DNA of 64,000 nucleotides from Pseudotabrizicola formosa (GCF_002900965.1 NZ_PJOM01000001.1:558001-622000), one strand, 5' to 3'; positions 30,976 to 40,336 are shown, numbered from the stretch's first letter. Translations and numbers: made by a program. Notes: generated from the sequence alone by a model not told the origin.

Positions 30976-31797
30976 ATGAATCTGGATACCATTAACCAAA
31001 GGGGCCTGGTGCTTCTGGGCTGCGGCAAGATGGGGTCGGCCATGCTGGAGGGCTGGCTGGCGCAGGGGCTTCGGCCAGAGGCGACGTGGGTGATCGACCC
31101 GCATCCGTCGGATCGGCTCAAGAGCCTTGCCGCGCAGGGGCTGGTGTTGAATGACGGCATGCCCGCAGCACCGGCTGTGGTATTGATCGCGGTCAAACCG
31201 CAGATGATGGGCGCGGCGCTGCCACAGATCGCGGGCTCTGGTGGCAGCGAGACGCTGATCGTGACCGTCGCCGCCGGCACCACGATTGCCACCTATGAGG
31301 CTGCGTTTGGCCAAAGGACCCGTATCATACGTGCGATGCCCAACACGCCGGCTGCCGTGGGGCGCGGGATCACCGCGATTATTGGCAACGGGGCCGCCAC
31401 TGCCGCTGACCTCGACCTTGCCGAACTGCTTTTGTCGGCCGTGGGGCAGGTGGTGCGGCTGACCGACGAAGACCAGATGGATGCCGTGACTGCCGTTTCC
31501 GGCTCTGGCCCGGCCTATGTGTTCCACCTGATCGAGGCCCTGGCCGCGGCGGGCGAGGCCGAGGGTCTGCCAGCGGAGGTGTCGATGCAACTGGCGCGTG
31601 CCACGGTGACCGGGGCAGGGGAATTGGCCCACCGTGCGCCCGAAAGTGCGGAACAGCTGCGCATCAACGTCACCTCGCCCGGCGGCACCACGGCTGCCGC
31701 GCTGTCGGTTCTGATGGCGCCAGAGACCGGCTTTCCCGCGCTGTTGCGCCGCGCGGTCAAGGCCGCTGCCGACCGCGGCAGGGAGCTTGGCAAATGA
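30976..31797 (+). CDS. proC: pyrroline-5-carboxylate reductase
   Basis: The last step of proline biosynthesis: NAD(P)H reduction of 1-pyrroline-5-carboxylate. The 273 residues show the dinucleotide motif LVLLGCGKMGSAML, the VLIAVKPQMM strand, RAMPNTPAAVGRG and the C-terminal signature VSGSGPAYVFHLIEALAAAG and RINVTSPGGTTAAAL. ATG 30976 is taken (GTG 30973 immediately precedes it), with GGGGA upstream. It overlaps csaA by ATGA. The pairing with csaA and the ybjN-like gene is common in Rhodobacteraceae as far as I recall. Confidence 0.96.
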   Translation: MNLDTINQRGLVLLGCGKMGSAMLEGWLAQGLRPEATWVIDPHPSDRLKSLAAQGLVLNDGMPAAPAVVLIAVKPQMMGAALPQIAGSGGSETLIVTVAAGTTIATYEAAFGQRTRIIRAMPNTPAAVGRGITAIIGNGAATAADLDLAELLLSAVGQVVRLTDEDQMDAVTAVSGSGPAYVFHLIEALAAAGEAEGLPAEVSMQLARATVTGAGELAHRAPESAEQLRINVTSPGGTTAAALSVLMAPETGFPALLRRAVKAAADRGRELGK

Positions 31798-32126
31798 TCA
31801 CCTATGATGATTTTCAGAAGGTCGATATCCGCGTGGGCGTGATCACCCGTGCCGAACCCTTCCCCGAGGCGCGCAAGCCCGCAATCAAGCTTTGGGTGGA
31901 TTTCGGCGGCGACATTGGCGAAAAGCGGTCAAGCGCGCAGCTGACCCGGCATTACACGCCCGAAGGGCTGATCGGGCGGCAGGTGGTGGCGGTGGTCAAT
32001 TTTCCACCGCGCCAGATTGGCAAGGTGATGTCCGAAGTGCTGGTGCTGGGCGTACCGGATGAAACGGGTGAAGTGGTGTTGCTGACGCCCGATCAGGTTG
32101 TGCCCTTGGGCGGAAGGATGTTCTGA
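31794..32126 (+). CDS. csaA: CsaA-like tRNA-binding protein
   Basis: A 110-residue OB-fold domain of the EMAP-II/Trbp111 type. The start ITYDDFQKVDIRVGVITRAE, the KLWVDFGG strand, SSAQLTRHY and NFPPRQIG...SEVLVLGVP follow the CsaA family, which binds tRNA and has been described as an export-related chaperone in Bacillus. It is coupled to proC by ATGA and to the next gene by a one-base TGATG overlap. Confidence 0.9.
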   Translation: MITYDDFQKVDIRVGVITRAEPFPEARKPAIKLWVDFGGDIGEKRSSAQLTRHYTPEGLIGRQVVAVVNFPPRQIGKVMSEVLVLGVPDETGEVVLLTPDQVVPLGGRMF

Positions 32127-33073
32127 TGAAACTGCTGATCACACGACCCCTGCCGGATGAGGTGCTGGATGCCGCCCGCGCGCGTTTTGACGTGACAGTC
32201 CGCGACAGCACGCTCCCCCTTGCCGGGGAGGAGTTGCGCGCCAGTCTGCGCGACTATGACCTGATCCTGCCCACACTGGGGGACCGCTATCAGCCGGATG
32301 TGTTTGCCGATGTGCCGGAACCCCGCGCGCGGATGCTGGCCAATTTTGGTGTGGGGTACAACCATATCGACGTTGCCGCGGCACGCGCTGCCGGGCTGGT
32401 GGTTTCCAACACACCGGGAGCGGTCACCGATGCGACTGCCGATATCGCGCTGACCCTGATGTTGATGACGGCCCGGCGCGCGGGCGAGGGGGAGCGGATG
32501 GTGCGCGCGGGCCGCTGGGAAGGCTGGCACCCGACGCAGATGCTGGGGATGCATGTCTCGGGCAAACGCATCGGCATCATCGGGATGGGCCGCATCGGCA
32601 AGGCGATTGCGCGCCGCGCTCAGGCCGGGTTCGGGATGGAAGTGGTGTTTTACAACCGCTCGCCCGTGGCCGATGCCGGTGTCCCCGCGCGCCAGGTCGA
32701 TCTGACCGAGGTGATGGCTGCCGATGTGGTGGTGCTGGCGGTGCCTGGGGGGAAGGAGACCCACCACCTGATCAACGCCGCAACACTGGCGCATATGCAG
32801 CCGCACGCCATTCTGGTCAACATCAGCCGGGGAGATGTGGTGGATGAGGCCGCCCTTGCCGCTGCGCTGATTGCGGGCAAACTCGCCGGCGCAGGGTTGG
32901 ATGTCTATGAATTCGAGCCGCAGATCAATCCGGCCCTGATGGCGCTGGAAAATGTGACCCTGCTGCCGCATCTGGGCACCGCCGCGCTGGAGGTCCGCAG
33001 CAATATGGGGATGATGGCGGTCGACAACCTGATTGCCTTTGCCGAAGGACGTGCGCTGCCCAATCCGGTGTGA
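32126..33073 (+). CDS. D-2-hydroxyacid dehydrogenase (glyoxylate/hydroxypyruvate reductase type)
   Basis: A 315-residue NAD(P)-dependent dehydrogenase. The Rossmann motif GKRIGIIGMGRIGKAIARRA (about residues 145-165) is followed by VNISRGDVVDEAAL, the catalytic Arg region, then AGLDVYEFEP (Glu) and LLPHLGTA (His), the complete catalytic set of the family. It resembles glyoxylate/hydroxypyruvate and D-glycerate dehydrogenases. The Hyi-like isomerase 3 kb away could share hydroxypyruvate as a metabolite, but they are not in one operon. The start overlaps csaA by one base. Confidence 0.92.
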   Translation: MKLLITRPLPDEVLDAARARFDVTVRDSTLPLAGEELRASLRDYDLILPTLGDRYQPDVFADVPEPRARMLANFGVGYNHIDVAAARAAGLVVSNTPGAVTDATADIALTLMLMTARRAGEGERMVRAGRWEGWHPTQMLGMHVSGKRIGIIGMGRIGKAIARRAQAGFGMEVVFYNRSPVADAGVPARQVDLTEVMAADVVVLAVPGGKETHHLINAATLAHMQPHAILVNISRGDVVDEAALAAALIAGKLAGAGLDVYEFEPQINPALMALENVTLLPHLGTAALEVRSNMGMMAVDNLIAFAEGRALPNPV

Positions 33074-33172
33074 TCGCACGCGTTATTCGACTTTCTCTCT
33101 CGCGCCGGTTGCCCGTGCAGGACGCTGCGCGGCGAGCATTTGAGAAAGCCGCAAGATCGGGGCGGACAGATT

Positions 33173-33201
33173 GTGCCGCCCCGCAGCTGGCGGGGCGGCA
33201 C
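33173..33201. terminator. strong bidirectional hairpin between convergent genes
   Basis: A 12-bp perfect stem GTGCCGCCCCGC / GCGGGGCGGCAC with a 5-base loop, placed between the dehydrogenase (ending 33073) and the fadJ-type gene (ending 33220 on the other strand). The T-run on either side is poor (GTTTGG), so termination efficiency is uncertain, but position and stability support a shared terminator. Confidence 0.6.
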
Positions 33202-33219
33202 GTTTGGGCATGGTGCCGG

Positions 33220-35406
33220 TCAGGCCGCCTTGCGCGCGGTCTTGCCATAAAAGGTGGTGCCTGACGCCGCCATATCGCGCAGGAGTGCCGGTGCGGCGAA
33301 GCGTGCGCCTTCGCTGGCGGTCAGCGCGTCGCAGATCTCGACAGCGCGGGCGGCTCCAATGATATCCAGCCAGCCGAACGGACCGCCGGACCACGGCGCG
33401 AAGCCCCAGCCAAGGATTGCGCCAACATCGCCTTCGCGGATATCCGTCAGCACGCCGTCTTCCAGGGCGCGGACAGCTTCCAGCACCTGCGCCATCAAAA
33501 GGCGGTGCTGCACATGGCTCAGGTCGGGCTGCGTATCTGCCACCGGATACTGGCCTGCCAGACCTTCCCACAGCCCGCCGCGTTTTCCGGCCTCGTCATA
33601 GCTGTAGAACCCGGCATTGGCCTTTTTGCCCATCCGGCCCTGATCGGCCATCCAGAACAGCACCTCATCCACCGCACCATCGGGATAGGCGTCGCCCATG
33701 GCCAGTTTGGTGGCCTTGGCGATCTTTACCCCAAGGTCAATCGACGTTTCATCCACCAGTTGCAGCGGCCCAAGTGGCATGCCGACCAGCTTGGCGGCAT
33801 TCTCGATCAGCGCCGGTTCTACCCCTTCGGCCACCATACGGATGCCTTCGTTGATGTAGGGAATGATGCAGCGGTTGGCATAGAAGAACCGGGCATCATT
33901 GACCACGATGGGTGTCTTGCGGATCTGGCGGGCGAAATCCAGCGCCTTGGCCACCGCCACATCGCCGGTTTCCCTGCCCCGGATGATCTCTACCAGCATC
34001 ATCTTGTCGACCGGCGAGAAGAAGTGGATGCCGATGAACTGCTCTGGCCGCTTTGACGCCTTGGCAAGATCAGAGATGGGCAGGGTTGAGGTATTGGTGG
34101 CAAAGACGCAGTCCGCGCCGACGACAGCCTCGACCTTTGCCGTCACATCGGCCTTGACCTTCATATCCTCGAACACCGCCTCGACGATCAGGTCACATCC
34201 CGACAGCGCCGCATAGTCGGTGGTGGCAGAGATCCGGGCCAGCACATCGGCCTTTTTCTCGGCCGTAACCTTGCGCCGCGCGATGCCCTTGTCGAGAATG
34301 GCTTCGGAATAGGCCTTGCCGCGATCCGCCGCATCCTGCGCTGCGTCGATCAGCACCACCTCGATGCCGGCATTGGCGCTGACATAGGCGATGCCCGCCC
34401 CCATCATGCCCGCACCGATGATACCGACCTTTTTCACGGTCTGATCCGGTGCTTCGGGCCGGTTGGCCCCTTTTTCCAGCGCTTCCTTGTTGATGAACAG
34501 GCTGCGGATCATCGCCGAAGAGGACGGGTTCATCAAAACAGAGGTGAAATGGCGCGCTTCGATTTTCAGCGCCGTGTCGAAGGGGACCATCGCGCCTTCG
34601 TAGACGGCACTCAGCAGCGCCTTGGCGGCGGGATAGACCCCCATCGTCTTGCCATGCACCATGGCCGAGGCCCCGACAAAGGTCATGAAACCTGCGGGGT
34701 GATAGGGGGTGCCGCCGGGCATTTTGTACCCCTTGGCATCCCATGGCTTGACCAGATCGGCCTCTTTCGCGGCCAGCACCCAGTCTTTGGCGCGGGTGAG
34801 CAGATCTTCGGGGGCCACCACTTCGTCGATCAACCCGCCGGATTTTGCACCCTTCGGGTCAGACAACTTGCCCTCCAGCAGATAGGGTGCGGCCATCATC
34901 GCCCCCATTTTGCGCACCAGCCGGGTGGTGCCGCCTGCGCCGGGGAAAATGCCGACCATGATCTCGGGCAGGCCGATCTTGGCGCGTGGATTGTCCGCTG
35001 CGATGATGCGGTGGCAGGCCAGCGGCACTTCCAGCCCGATGCCAAGGGCTGTGCCGGGCAGGGCGGCAACGATGGGCTTGCCGCCTTTGAGCGTTTTCGG
35101 GTCCATTCCGGCCCGCTCGATCTTGCGCAGGATGGCGTGCATGTCCATGACGCCGGTGAAGATGCCTTCCGCTCCGCCGTCATCACGCATTTTCGCAATG
35201 ACGTTCAGATCCATCCCGCCGGCAAAGTCTTTCTTGCCAGAGGTGATGATTACCCCCTTGACGGCTGCATCGGCAAGGGCGGTATCGATATGCGCGTTCA
35301 GCTCGGCAAAGCCCGCCAGGGACATAACGTTCATCGACTTTCCCGGGACATCCCAGGTGATGGTGGCGACACCGTCCGCATCTACAAGATAGGTGAAATC
35401 GGTCAT
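33220..35406 (-). CDS. fadJ: multifunctional fatty-acid oxidation enzyme (enoyl-CoA hydratase / 3-hydroxyacyl-CoA dehydrogenase), FadJ/FadB type
   Basis: A 728-residue fusion. The N-terminal crotonase domain (about 1-290) has the oxyanion-hole region GTALGIGLEVPLACH with one catalytic Glu and GLPEIMVGIFPGAGGTTRL with the second. The dehydrogenase part (about 325-700) has the NAD motif VGIIGAGMMGAGIAYVSANAG, NTSTLPI, and GIHFFSPVDKMMLVEII with the catalytic His. It performs hydration and oxidation in beta-oxidation, the thiolase being supplied by the upstream gene. Order in the operon: thiolase, NTF2-like protein, this gene; the start overlaps the NTF2-like stop (ATGA). A short-chain preference or a role in PHB/ethylmalonyl pathways is possible. 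Confidence 0.95.
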   Translation of the reverse strand: MTDFTYLVDADGVATITWDVPGKSMNVMSLAGFAELNAHIDTALADAAVKGVIITSGKKDFAGGMDLNVIAKMRDDGGAEGIFTGVMDMHAILRKIERAGMDPKTLKGGKPIVAALPGTALGIGLEVPLACHRIIAADNPRAKIGLPEIMVGIFPGAGGTTRLVRKMGAMMAAPYLLEGKLSDPKGAKSGGLIDEVVAPEDLLTRAKDWVLAAKEADLVKPWDAKGYKMPGGTPYHPAGFMTFVGASAMVHGKTMGVYPAAKALLSAVYEGAMVPFDTALKIEARHFTSVLMNPSSSAMIRSLFINKEALEKGANRPEAPDQTVKKVGIIGAGMMGAGIAYVSANAGIEVVLIDAAQDAADRGKAYSEAILDKGIARRKVTAEKKADVLARISATTDYAALSGCDLIVEAVFEDMKVKADVTAKVEAVVGADCVFATNTSTLPISDLAKASKRPEQFIGIHFFSPVDKMMLVEIIRGRETGDVAVAKALDFARQIRKTPIVVNDARFFYANRCIIPYINEGIRMVAEGVEPALIENAAKLVGMPLGPLQLVDETSIDLGVKIAKATKLAMGDAYPDGAVDEVLFWMADQGRMGKKANAGFYSYDEAGKRGGLWEGLAGQYPVADTQPDLSHVQHRLLMAQVLEAVRALEDGVLTDIREGDVGAILGWGFAPWSGGPFGWLDIIGAARAVEICDALTASEGARFAAPALLRDMAASGTTFYGKTARKAA

Positions 35407-35852
35407 TCTTCCGGTCCTTTCCGAAGGTCGGGTTTTGCCTGGCTGGCGATCAGCAACGGCCAGCTGGATTTGGCAATGGCGTTGGTTATGGAAACCGCGC
35501 GCCAGCGGCCATCGACCCGGCGCAAGGTGATCTGCGAGGAAAACGGGTCGAACACCCGTGTTCCGCCTGCGATGATATGGCTGACATAGCGCCCGCTGAT
35601 CAGATCGGGATCAAGCTGGTCGGCGCTGTCCACCAAGCGGATATAGTCAGTCACCCGCTGTGACCGCAGCATGTCACAAAAGCTGTTGAACCCATCTTCA
35701 AGCTCTTGCTCGGTGTCGAGTGTGATGCTGACGGTATGGGTCAACAAAAGGAATGGCACCACCACCCCGGCCCGGTAGGCCGCAAAGTCACCGGCCAGAA
35801 CGGCAGTGCTCATGTCGTCCAGAAAGGTCTGGAGGATGGTGGCCGCTGACAT
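35403..35852 (-). CDS. NTF2/SnoaL-like protein of unknown function
   Basis: A 149-residue protein with the order helix-helix (TILQTFLDDMSTAVLAGDF), then alternating strands (FLLLTHTVSITL, ISGRYVSHIIAGG, SSQITLRRVDGRWRAVSI), typical of the SnoaL/NTF2-like cone fold. Such proteins can be isomerases, hydratases or purely binding proteins. It sits precisely between thiolase and fadJ, 3 bases after the former and overlapping the latter by four bases, so it is made in step with beta-oxidation enzymes. I cannot name a family; a role as an accessory hydratase or regulator of CoA intermediates is speculation. Confidence 0.75.
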   Translation of the reverse strand: MSAATILQTFLDDMSTAVLAGDFAAYRAGVVVPFLLLTHTVSITLDTEQELEDGFNSFCDMLRSQRVTDYIRLVDSADQLDPDLISGRYVSHIIAGGTRVFDPFSSQITLRRVDGRWRAVSITNAIAKSSWPLLIASQAKPDLRKGPEE

Positions 35853-35855
35853 CGC

Positions 35856-37067
35856 CTAGACCCGTTCGATAATGGTGGCGGCACCCATGCCAGAGGCAAT
35901 GCACAATGTGGCAAGCCCCACGCTCTTGCCGGTCCGCTCCAGTTCGTCCAGCAGGGTGCCGATGATGATGGCACCCGTTGCCCCCAGAGGATGGCCCATG
36001 GCGATGGACCCGCCGTTCGGGTTCACTGTCGCGGGGTCCACGTCAAAGGCCTGCATGAAGCGCAGGACAACACTGGCAAAGGCCTCGTTCACTTCGAACA
36101 GATCAATGTCGCCAATGGTCATACCCGCATCGCGCAGGATCTTTTCGGTCACCGGCACCGGGCCGGTGAGCATGATTGTGGGATCGGTGCCGATTTTTGC
36201 CGTAGCCCGGATGCGGGCGCGCGGTGTCAGCCCATGGGCTTTGCCGAATGCGGCATTGCCGATCAGAACCGCTGCCGCCCCGTCCACGATGCCCGAAGAG
36301 TTCCCCGCGTGGTGGATATGGTTGATCCGCTCCAGATGCGGGTATTTCATCATGGCGATCTTGTCGAAACCGGGCATCACCTCGCCCATGTCCTTGAAGG
36401 CGGGCTTGAGCGCGCCAAGCGCCTGCATGTCGGTGCCGGGGCGCATGTATTCATCGGTGGACAGGATCGGCAGGCCGTTCTGGTCGCGGATGGTGACAAC
36501 CGATTTCGCAAAGCGGTTGTCCTTCCAGGCCTCGGCTGCGCGCCGCTGCGACTCCATTGCAAGCGCATCGGCCATGTCACGGGTGAAGCCGTATTCGGTG
36601 GCGATGATGTCGGCGGAAATGCCCTGTGGCACGAAATAGCTCTTCATCGCCAGCGATGGATCGACGGCAATGGCCGCGCCGTCACTGCCCATGGCCACGC
36701 GGCCCATCATCTCGACCCCGCCGGCGATATAGGCCTGGCCAGCCCCCCCCCTGATCTGGTTGGCGGCAAGATTAACCGCTTCCATGCCGCTTGCGCAAAA
36801 GCGGTTGATGGCAAGGCCGGGGATGCTTTCATCAAGGTCCGACAACAACACGGCAGAACGTGCAAGACAGCCGCCCTGTTCGGCGACCTGGGTGACATTG
36901 CCCCAGATCACATCCTCGACCGCATGACCTTCCAGCCCGTTGCGCTCTTTGACCGCGTTCAGGATCTTGGCCGATAGCGCGACGGAGGTCAGCTCGTGCA
37001 GGCTGCCGTCGGGGCGACCCTTGCCGCGCGGACTGCGAACGGCATCGTAGATAAAGGCGTCTGTCAT
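35856..37067 (-). CDS. fadA: acetyl-CoA C-acyltransferase (thiolase)
   Basis: A 403-residue thiolase. The acylated cysteine is in NRFCASGMEAVNL (about residue 90). The other catalytic residues are in NEAFASVVL (Asn), GHPLGATGA (His) and CIASGMGAA (second Cys), so the enzyme should be active in the degradative direction. It cleaves 3-ketoacyl-CoA in concert with the fadJ-type protein encoded in the same operon. The start ATG 37067 lies 12 bases after the GST stop. Confidence 0.94.
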   Translation of the reverse strand: MTDAFIYDAVRSPRGKGRPDGSLHELTSVALSAKILNAVKERNGLEGHAVEDVIWGNVTQVAEQGGCLARSAVLLSDLDESIPGLAINRFCASGMEAVNLAANQIRGGAGQAYIAGGVEMMGRVAMGSDGAAIAVDPSLAMKSYFVPQGISADIIATEYGFTRDMADALAMESQRRAAEAWKDNRFAKSVVTIRDQNGLPILSTDEYMRPGTDMQALGALKPAFKDMGEVMPGFDKIAMMKYPHLERINHIHHAGNSSGIVDGAAAVLIGNAAFGKAHGLTPRARIRATAKIGTDPTIMLTGPVPVTEKILRDAGMTIGDIDLFEVNEAFASVVLRFMQAFDVDPATVNPNGGSIAMGHPLGATGAIIIGTLLDELERTGKSVGLATLCIASGMGAATIIERV

Positions 37068-37079
37068 GGTGTCCTCTCC

Positions 37080-37739
37080 TTATGCCCGATCCGACGGGTT
37101 GCCGGGCATCAATTCATAGGGATGTTTCCAGCCGGGCAGTGCCGCGATGCGGGTCAGCCAGGCGTCGATATGGGGCCAGTCCTTGCGGTCAAAGCCAAAG
37201 GGTTCGGGGTAAAAGAGATAGCCGCAGCAGGACAGGTCGGCGATGGTCACACTGTCCCCCACCATCCAGTCGCGCTGTGCAAGATGCGCGTTCAGAACGC
37301 CGTAAGCGGCCTTGAGCCGGCCCTGCAGGAAGGGCACCACGCCCTCTGGCCGTTTCTCGGCCGGAACAAAGTTCATCAAGAACCGCACCGTGCCGATCTG
37401 GGTGGACAGTTTGTGATTGTCCCACAAAATCCAGCGCAGCACCTCATTGCGGGCCGAAGGTGTGCTGCCGGTCAGTTGCCGGGTTTTTGATACGATGTGC
37501 AGCAAGATGGCACCCGACTGGCTCAGCACATTCTGCCCGTCAACCAGCACCGGCACTTCACCCATCTCGTTCACCTCGCGAAAGGCCTCGGTCCGGGTTT
37601 CGCCATTGAAAAAATCCACAAAGCGCGGCTTCCAGGGCGTCTGTGTCAGCGCAAGCGCCAAAGCGCATTTATAGGCATTGCCGCTTTCGCCAAAGCAATA
37701 GAGTTCCATTTCGCCCGTGGTCGGTTCTTCCATCATCAT
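37080..37739 (-). CDS. glutathione S-transferase family protein
   Basis: A GST of about 219 residues: an N-terminal thioredoxin-like domain (MELYCFGESGNAYKCALAL with the likely catalytic Ser/Tyr region; EMGEVPVLVDG cis-Pro; QSGAILLHI) and a C-terminal helical domain ending WLTRIAALPGWKHPYEL. I choose ATG 37739 because GGGAGG sits five bases upstream; ATG 37709, directly at the conserved region, is possible. The gene is adjacent to beta-oxidation genes on the same strand. GSTs of this type may detoxify reactive acyl or epoxide intermediates; the actual substrate is unknown. Confidence 0.85.
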   Translation of the reverse strand: MMMEEPTTGEMELYCFGESGNAYKCALALALTQTPWKPRFVDFFNGETRTEAFREVNEMGEVPVLVDGQNVLSQSGAILLHIVSKTRQLTGSTPSARNEVLRWILWDNHKLSTQIGTVRFLMNFVPAEKRPEGVVPFLQGRLKAAYGVLNAHLAQRDWMVGDSVTIADLSCCGYLFYPEPFGFDRKDWPHIDAWLTRIAALPGWKHPYELMPGNPSDRA

Positions 37740-37826
37740 TGGCCCTCCCAGACCTGCCATTTTCATCGGGGGTGAACGCTCAGGCTTCGGTGAAATCTTG
37801 CAAAAGGCTGGCTCATCCAGCCCGGT

Positions 37827-38039
37827 TCAGTGCTTTCGGTCCTCGAGCTCCGAAGTGAACAGCCGCAGCCTGTGGGTCAGGTTTTCCTTGTGCGTCACGC
37901 TGTCAAAATGTTCGAACAGGAAGGACAGTGCCTCGCCTTCTTCCAGACCGGCCTCGGACGCAAACCGTTTCAGCCGGCGATATCCTTCTTCGGTCATGGC
38001 GACAGGAAAGCGTCGGGTCAGGCGAAAGCGTTTGGGCAT
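37827..38039 (-). CDS. 70-residue possible ribbon-helix-helix protein
   Basis: A small basic protein: MPKRFRLTRRFPVAMTEEGYRR (strand then helix), LKRFASEAGLEEGEALSFLFEHFDSV (second helix), and a further helix at the end. A basic strand followed by two helices is the layout of MetJ/Arc-type DNA-binding proteins; this is an inference from pattern, not a family match. ATG 38039 has GGAGA upstream. It lies between the acyl-CoA dehydrogenase and GST genes on the same strand, so it may be a local regulator of the acyl-CoA genes. A large hairpin precedes it. Confidence 0.65.
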   Translation of the reverse strand: MPKRFRLTRRFPVAMTEEGYRRLKRFASEAGLEEGEALSFLFEHFDSVTHKENLTHRLRLFTSELEDRKH

Positions 38040-38057
38040 CAGGTATCTCCGGCTTGG

Positions 38058-38099
38058 GGCGGGGAGAGGGTTTCGGATGAAAACCGTGCTCTCCCCGCC
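38058..38099 (-). promoter_or_regulatory. large hairpin between the acyl-CoA dehydrogenase and the ribbon-helix-helix gene
   Basis: GGCGGGGAGAG pairs with CTCTCCCCGCC (11 bp), and inside the loop GGTTT pairs with AAACC. There is no T-run on either strand, so it is more likely an RNA-processing or attenuation element than a terminator. It starts 26 bases after the dehydrogenase stop and ends 19 bases before the next ATG. Confidence 0.5.
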
Positions 38100-38124
38100 A
38101 AACTGCAGGTGTGTTTCGCGCAGT

Positions 38125-39900
38125 TTAGAAGGCCTCGGCGGGCAAGGCCATGACAGTCTCTGCCCCGCTTTCGATGCGCGCCAGATGCATGGCGCAGGCG
38201 GGCAACTGGCGGGCCATATAAAAGCGCCCGGTGGCGATCTTGGCCTCGAGATAATCACGGTCGGCATGACCGGCATCCAGCGCCTCATAGGCTGCTTTTG
38301 CCATCCGGGTCCACATCAGCCCCAGGCAGACATGGCCCATGAGGTGCATGAAATCATACGAGCCGGACAGCGCCGCATTCGGGTTTTTCATGCCACTTTG
38401 CATGAAGAACATGCCAGCTTGCTGCAACTGCTTGGAGGCGACCTTCAGCGGTTCGGCAAAGCCCGTCATCCTGTCGTCGCCGTCATGCGCCTTGCACTCT
38501 GCCTTCACCATCTCGAAGAATGCCATGACATGCTTGCCGCCGTCCTGCGCCAGTTTGCGGCCCACCAGATCCAGCGCCTGCACGCCATTGGCTCCTTCGT
38601 AGATCATGGCGATCCGGGCATCGCGGGCAAACTGGCTCATGCCCCATTCCTCGATATAGCCATGCCCGCCGAACACCTGCTGGGCCTGCACCGCCATGTC
38701 GAACCCCTTGTCGGTCTGGAACCCCTTGATCACCGGGATCATCAGGCTGACCAGCCCTTCGGCGGCAGCATCCCCTTGCCGCACCGAGCGGTCAATCAGA
38801 TGTGCGGCCCAGAAGGTCAGGGCGCGGGCGCCTTCGACAAAGCTCTTCTGCTCCATCAGGTTGCGACGGATATCCGGATGCACGATCAGCGGATCAGCGG
38901 GACCGGACGGATTTTCCGCCCCCGTGACGGCGCGGCCCTGAAGACGGTCTTTCGCATAGGCCAAGGCATTCTGATAGGCGGCTTCGGCCTGGGCATAGCC
39001 CTGCAGACCCACACCCAGACGCGCCTCGTTCATCATGGTGAACATGGCACGCATGCCCTTGTGCAGGTCACCCAGCAGCCAGCCGCGGGCCCCGTCATAG
39101 TTCATGACGCAAGTGGCGTTGCCGTGAATGCCCATCTTTTCTTCGATCTTGCCGCAGGACAGGGAATTGCGCGCCCCAAGGCTGCCGTCTTCGTTCACCA
39201 GAACCTTCGGCACGATGAACAGCGAAATGCCCTTGCTGCCTTCACCCCCGCCGGGGGCCTTCGCCAGCACCAGGTGGATGATGTTTTCGGCCAGATCATG
39301 CTCGCCGGCCGAGATGAAGATCTTCTGGCCGGTGATCAGATAGCTGCCATCCTCCTGCGGCTCTGCCTTGGTGCGCATCAGGCCCAGATCGGTGCCGCAA
39401 TGTGGTTCGGTCAGGTTCATGGTGCCGGTCCAGTCGCAGGACACCAGCTTTGGCAGATAGGTTGCCTTCTGGTCTTCGGTCCCATGGGTGTGGATCGCAG
39501 AATAGGCCCCGTGGGTCAGGCCCTGATACATGTTGAACGCCATATTGGCCGAGACGAAAATCTCACCCACTGCGGAGCCCATCAGATAAGGCAGGCCCTG
39601 ACCGCCATATTCGGGGTCGCAATCGAGCGCGGTCCAGCCGCCGTCTTTCATCGCCTTGAACGCGGCATCAAATCCTTTGGGTGTGCGCACAACACCATTT
39701 TCCAACACACAGCCTTCACGGTCGCCGACTGCGTTCAGCGGGGCCAGCACGTCAGAGGCGACTTTTCCCGCCTCTTCCAGCACAGCAGCGGTGAAGCCTT
39801 CGTCCAGATCGCTGTAGCCGGGGGTGTCGGACCCTGTGACCTTCAGGACATTGTGCAGCAGGAATTGCATATCCTTGACGGGGGCGGTGTAGGTTGGCAT
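38125..39900 (-). CDS. acyl-CoA dehydrogenase of the long (about 590-residue) FadE/DmdC-like type
   Basis: A 591-residue FAD-dependent dehydrogenase. The FAD/substrate motifs [20 protein letters not shown] and [11 protein letters not shown], and the catalytic-Glu segment [19 protein letters not shown], are intact; a C-terminal extension of about 130 residues marks the subfamily that includes 3-(methylthio)propanoyl-CoA dehydrogenases (DmdC) and fatty acyl-CoA dehydrogenases. It oxidises an acyl-CoA to the 2,3-enoyl-CoA that the hydratase encoded downstream would use. Substrate class is uncertain. Two MerR genes lie directly upstream on the same strand. Confidence 0.9.
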   Translation of the reverse strand: MPTYTAPVKDMQFLLHNVLKVTGSDTPGYSDLDEGFTAAVLEEAGKVASDVLAPLNAVGDREGCVLENGVVRTPKGFDAAFKAMKDGGWTALDCDPEYGGQGLPYLMGSAVGEIFVSANMAFNMYQGLTHGAYSAIHTHGTEDQKATYLPKLVSCDWTGTMNLTEPHCGTDLGLMRTKAEPQEDGSYLITGQKIFISAGEHDLAENIIHLVLAKAPGGGEGSKGISLFIVPKVLVNEDGSLGARNSLSCGKIEEKMGIHGNATCVMNYDGARGWLLGDLHKGMRAMFTMMNEARLGVGLQGYAQAEAAYQNALAYAKDRLQGRAVTGAENPSGPADPLIVHPDIRRNLMEQKSFVEGARALTFWAAHLIDRSVRQGDAAAEGLVSLMIPVIKGFQTDKGFDMAVQAQQVFGGHGYIEEWGMSQFARDARIAMIYEGANGVQALDLVGRKLAQDGGKHVMAFFEMVKAECKAHDGDDRMTGFAEPLKVASKQLQQAGMFFMQSGMKNPNAALSGSYDFMHLMGHVCLGLMWTRMAKAAYEALDAGHADRDYLEAKIATGRFYMARQLPACAMHLARIESGAETVMALPAEAF

Positions 39901-39943
39901 CGGTGCTCTCTCCCTGAAACAGTCTTCGTTTTCGTCAGCGGCT

Positions 39944-40336
39944 TTATTCAGCCGCGCGACGCAGGCCGGCGATCATCGCGCCGCCCGCATCGAGTTCGGC
40001 CTTCAACTCGGCAATGGCCACATCCAGTTCGGCGCGCTGCGCCTCCATCTGCGCCAAGCGCGCTTGTGCCAGTTCATAGGTGCGTATGGTCTGGGCATGG
40101 TTGGACCCGTCACGATCATACAGGTCCAGAATCTGGCGGATGTCTTCCAGACTGAAGCCAAACCGCTTGCCGCGCAGGATCAGCGTGAGCCGGGCACGGT
40201 CGCGGCGGGTGAACATCCGGCGCGTGCCGTCGCGCTGCGGGAACAGCAGTTCCTTCGCCTCATAGAAGCGCAAGGTGCGGGGCGTGACATCAAAGGCGTC
40301 ACACATCTGTCGGATGGTCATCAGGTCACTTGTCAT
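39944..40336 (-). CDS. MerR-family transcriptional regulator (first of two)
   Basis: A 130-residue MerR protein: winged helix [45 protein letters not shown], then [22 protein letters not shown] and a long dimerisation helix ending [16 protein letters not shown]. There is no C-terminal cysteine cluster, so it is not a metal sensor; this type (LiuR-like) controls acyl-CoA and branched-chain amino-acid catabolism in proteobacteria. ATG 40336 is used (40342 possible). It is 43 bases upstream of the acyl-CoA dehydrogenase gene, its probable target. It is a paralogue of the next gene upstream. Confidence 0.9.
   Translation of the reverse strand: MTSDLMTIRQMCDAFDVTPRTLRFYEAKELLFPQRDGTRRMFTRRDRARLTLILRGKRFGFSLEDIRQILDLYDRDGSNHAQTIRTYELAQARLAQMEAQRAELDVAIAELKAELDAGGAMIAGLRRAAE

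Noticed and set aside
33220-35406. Frameshift or pseudogene in the fadJ-type gene
   Set aside because: Both domains are complete with catalytic residues and one continuous frame.
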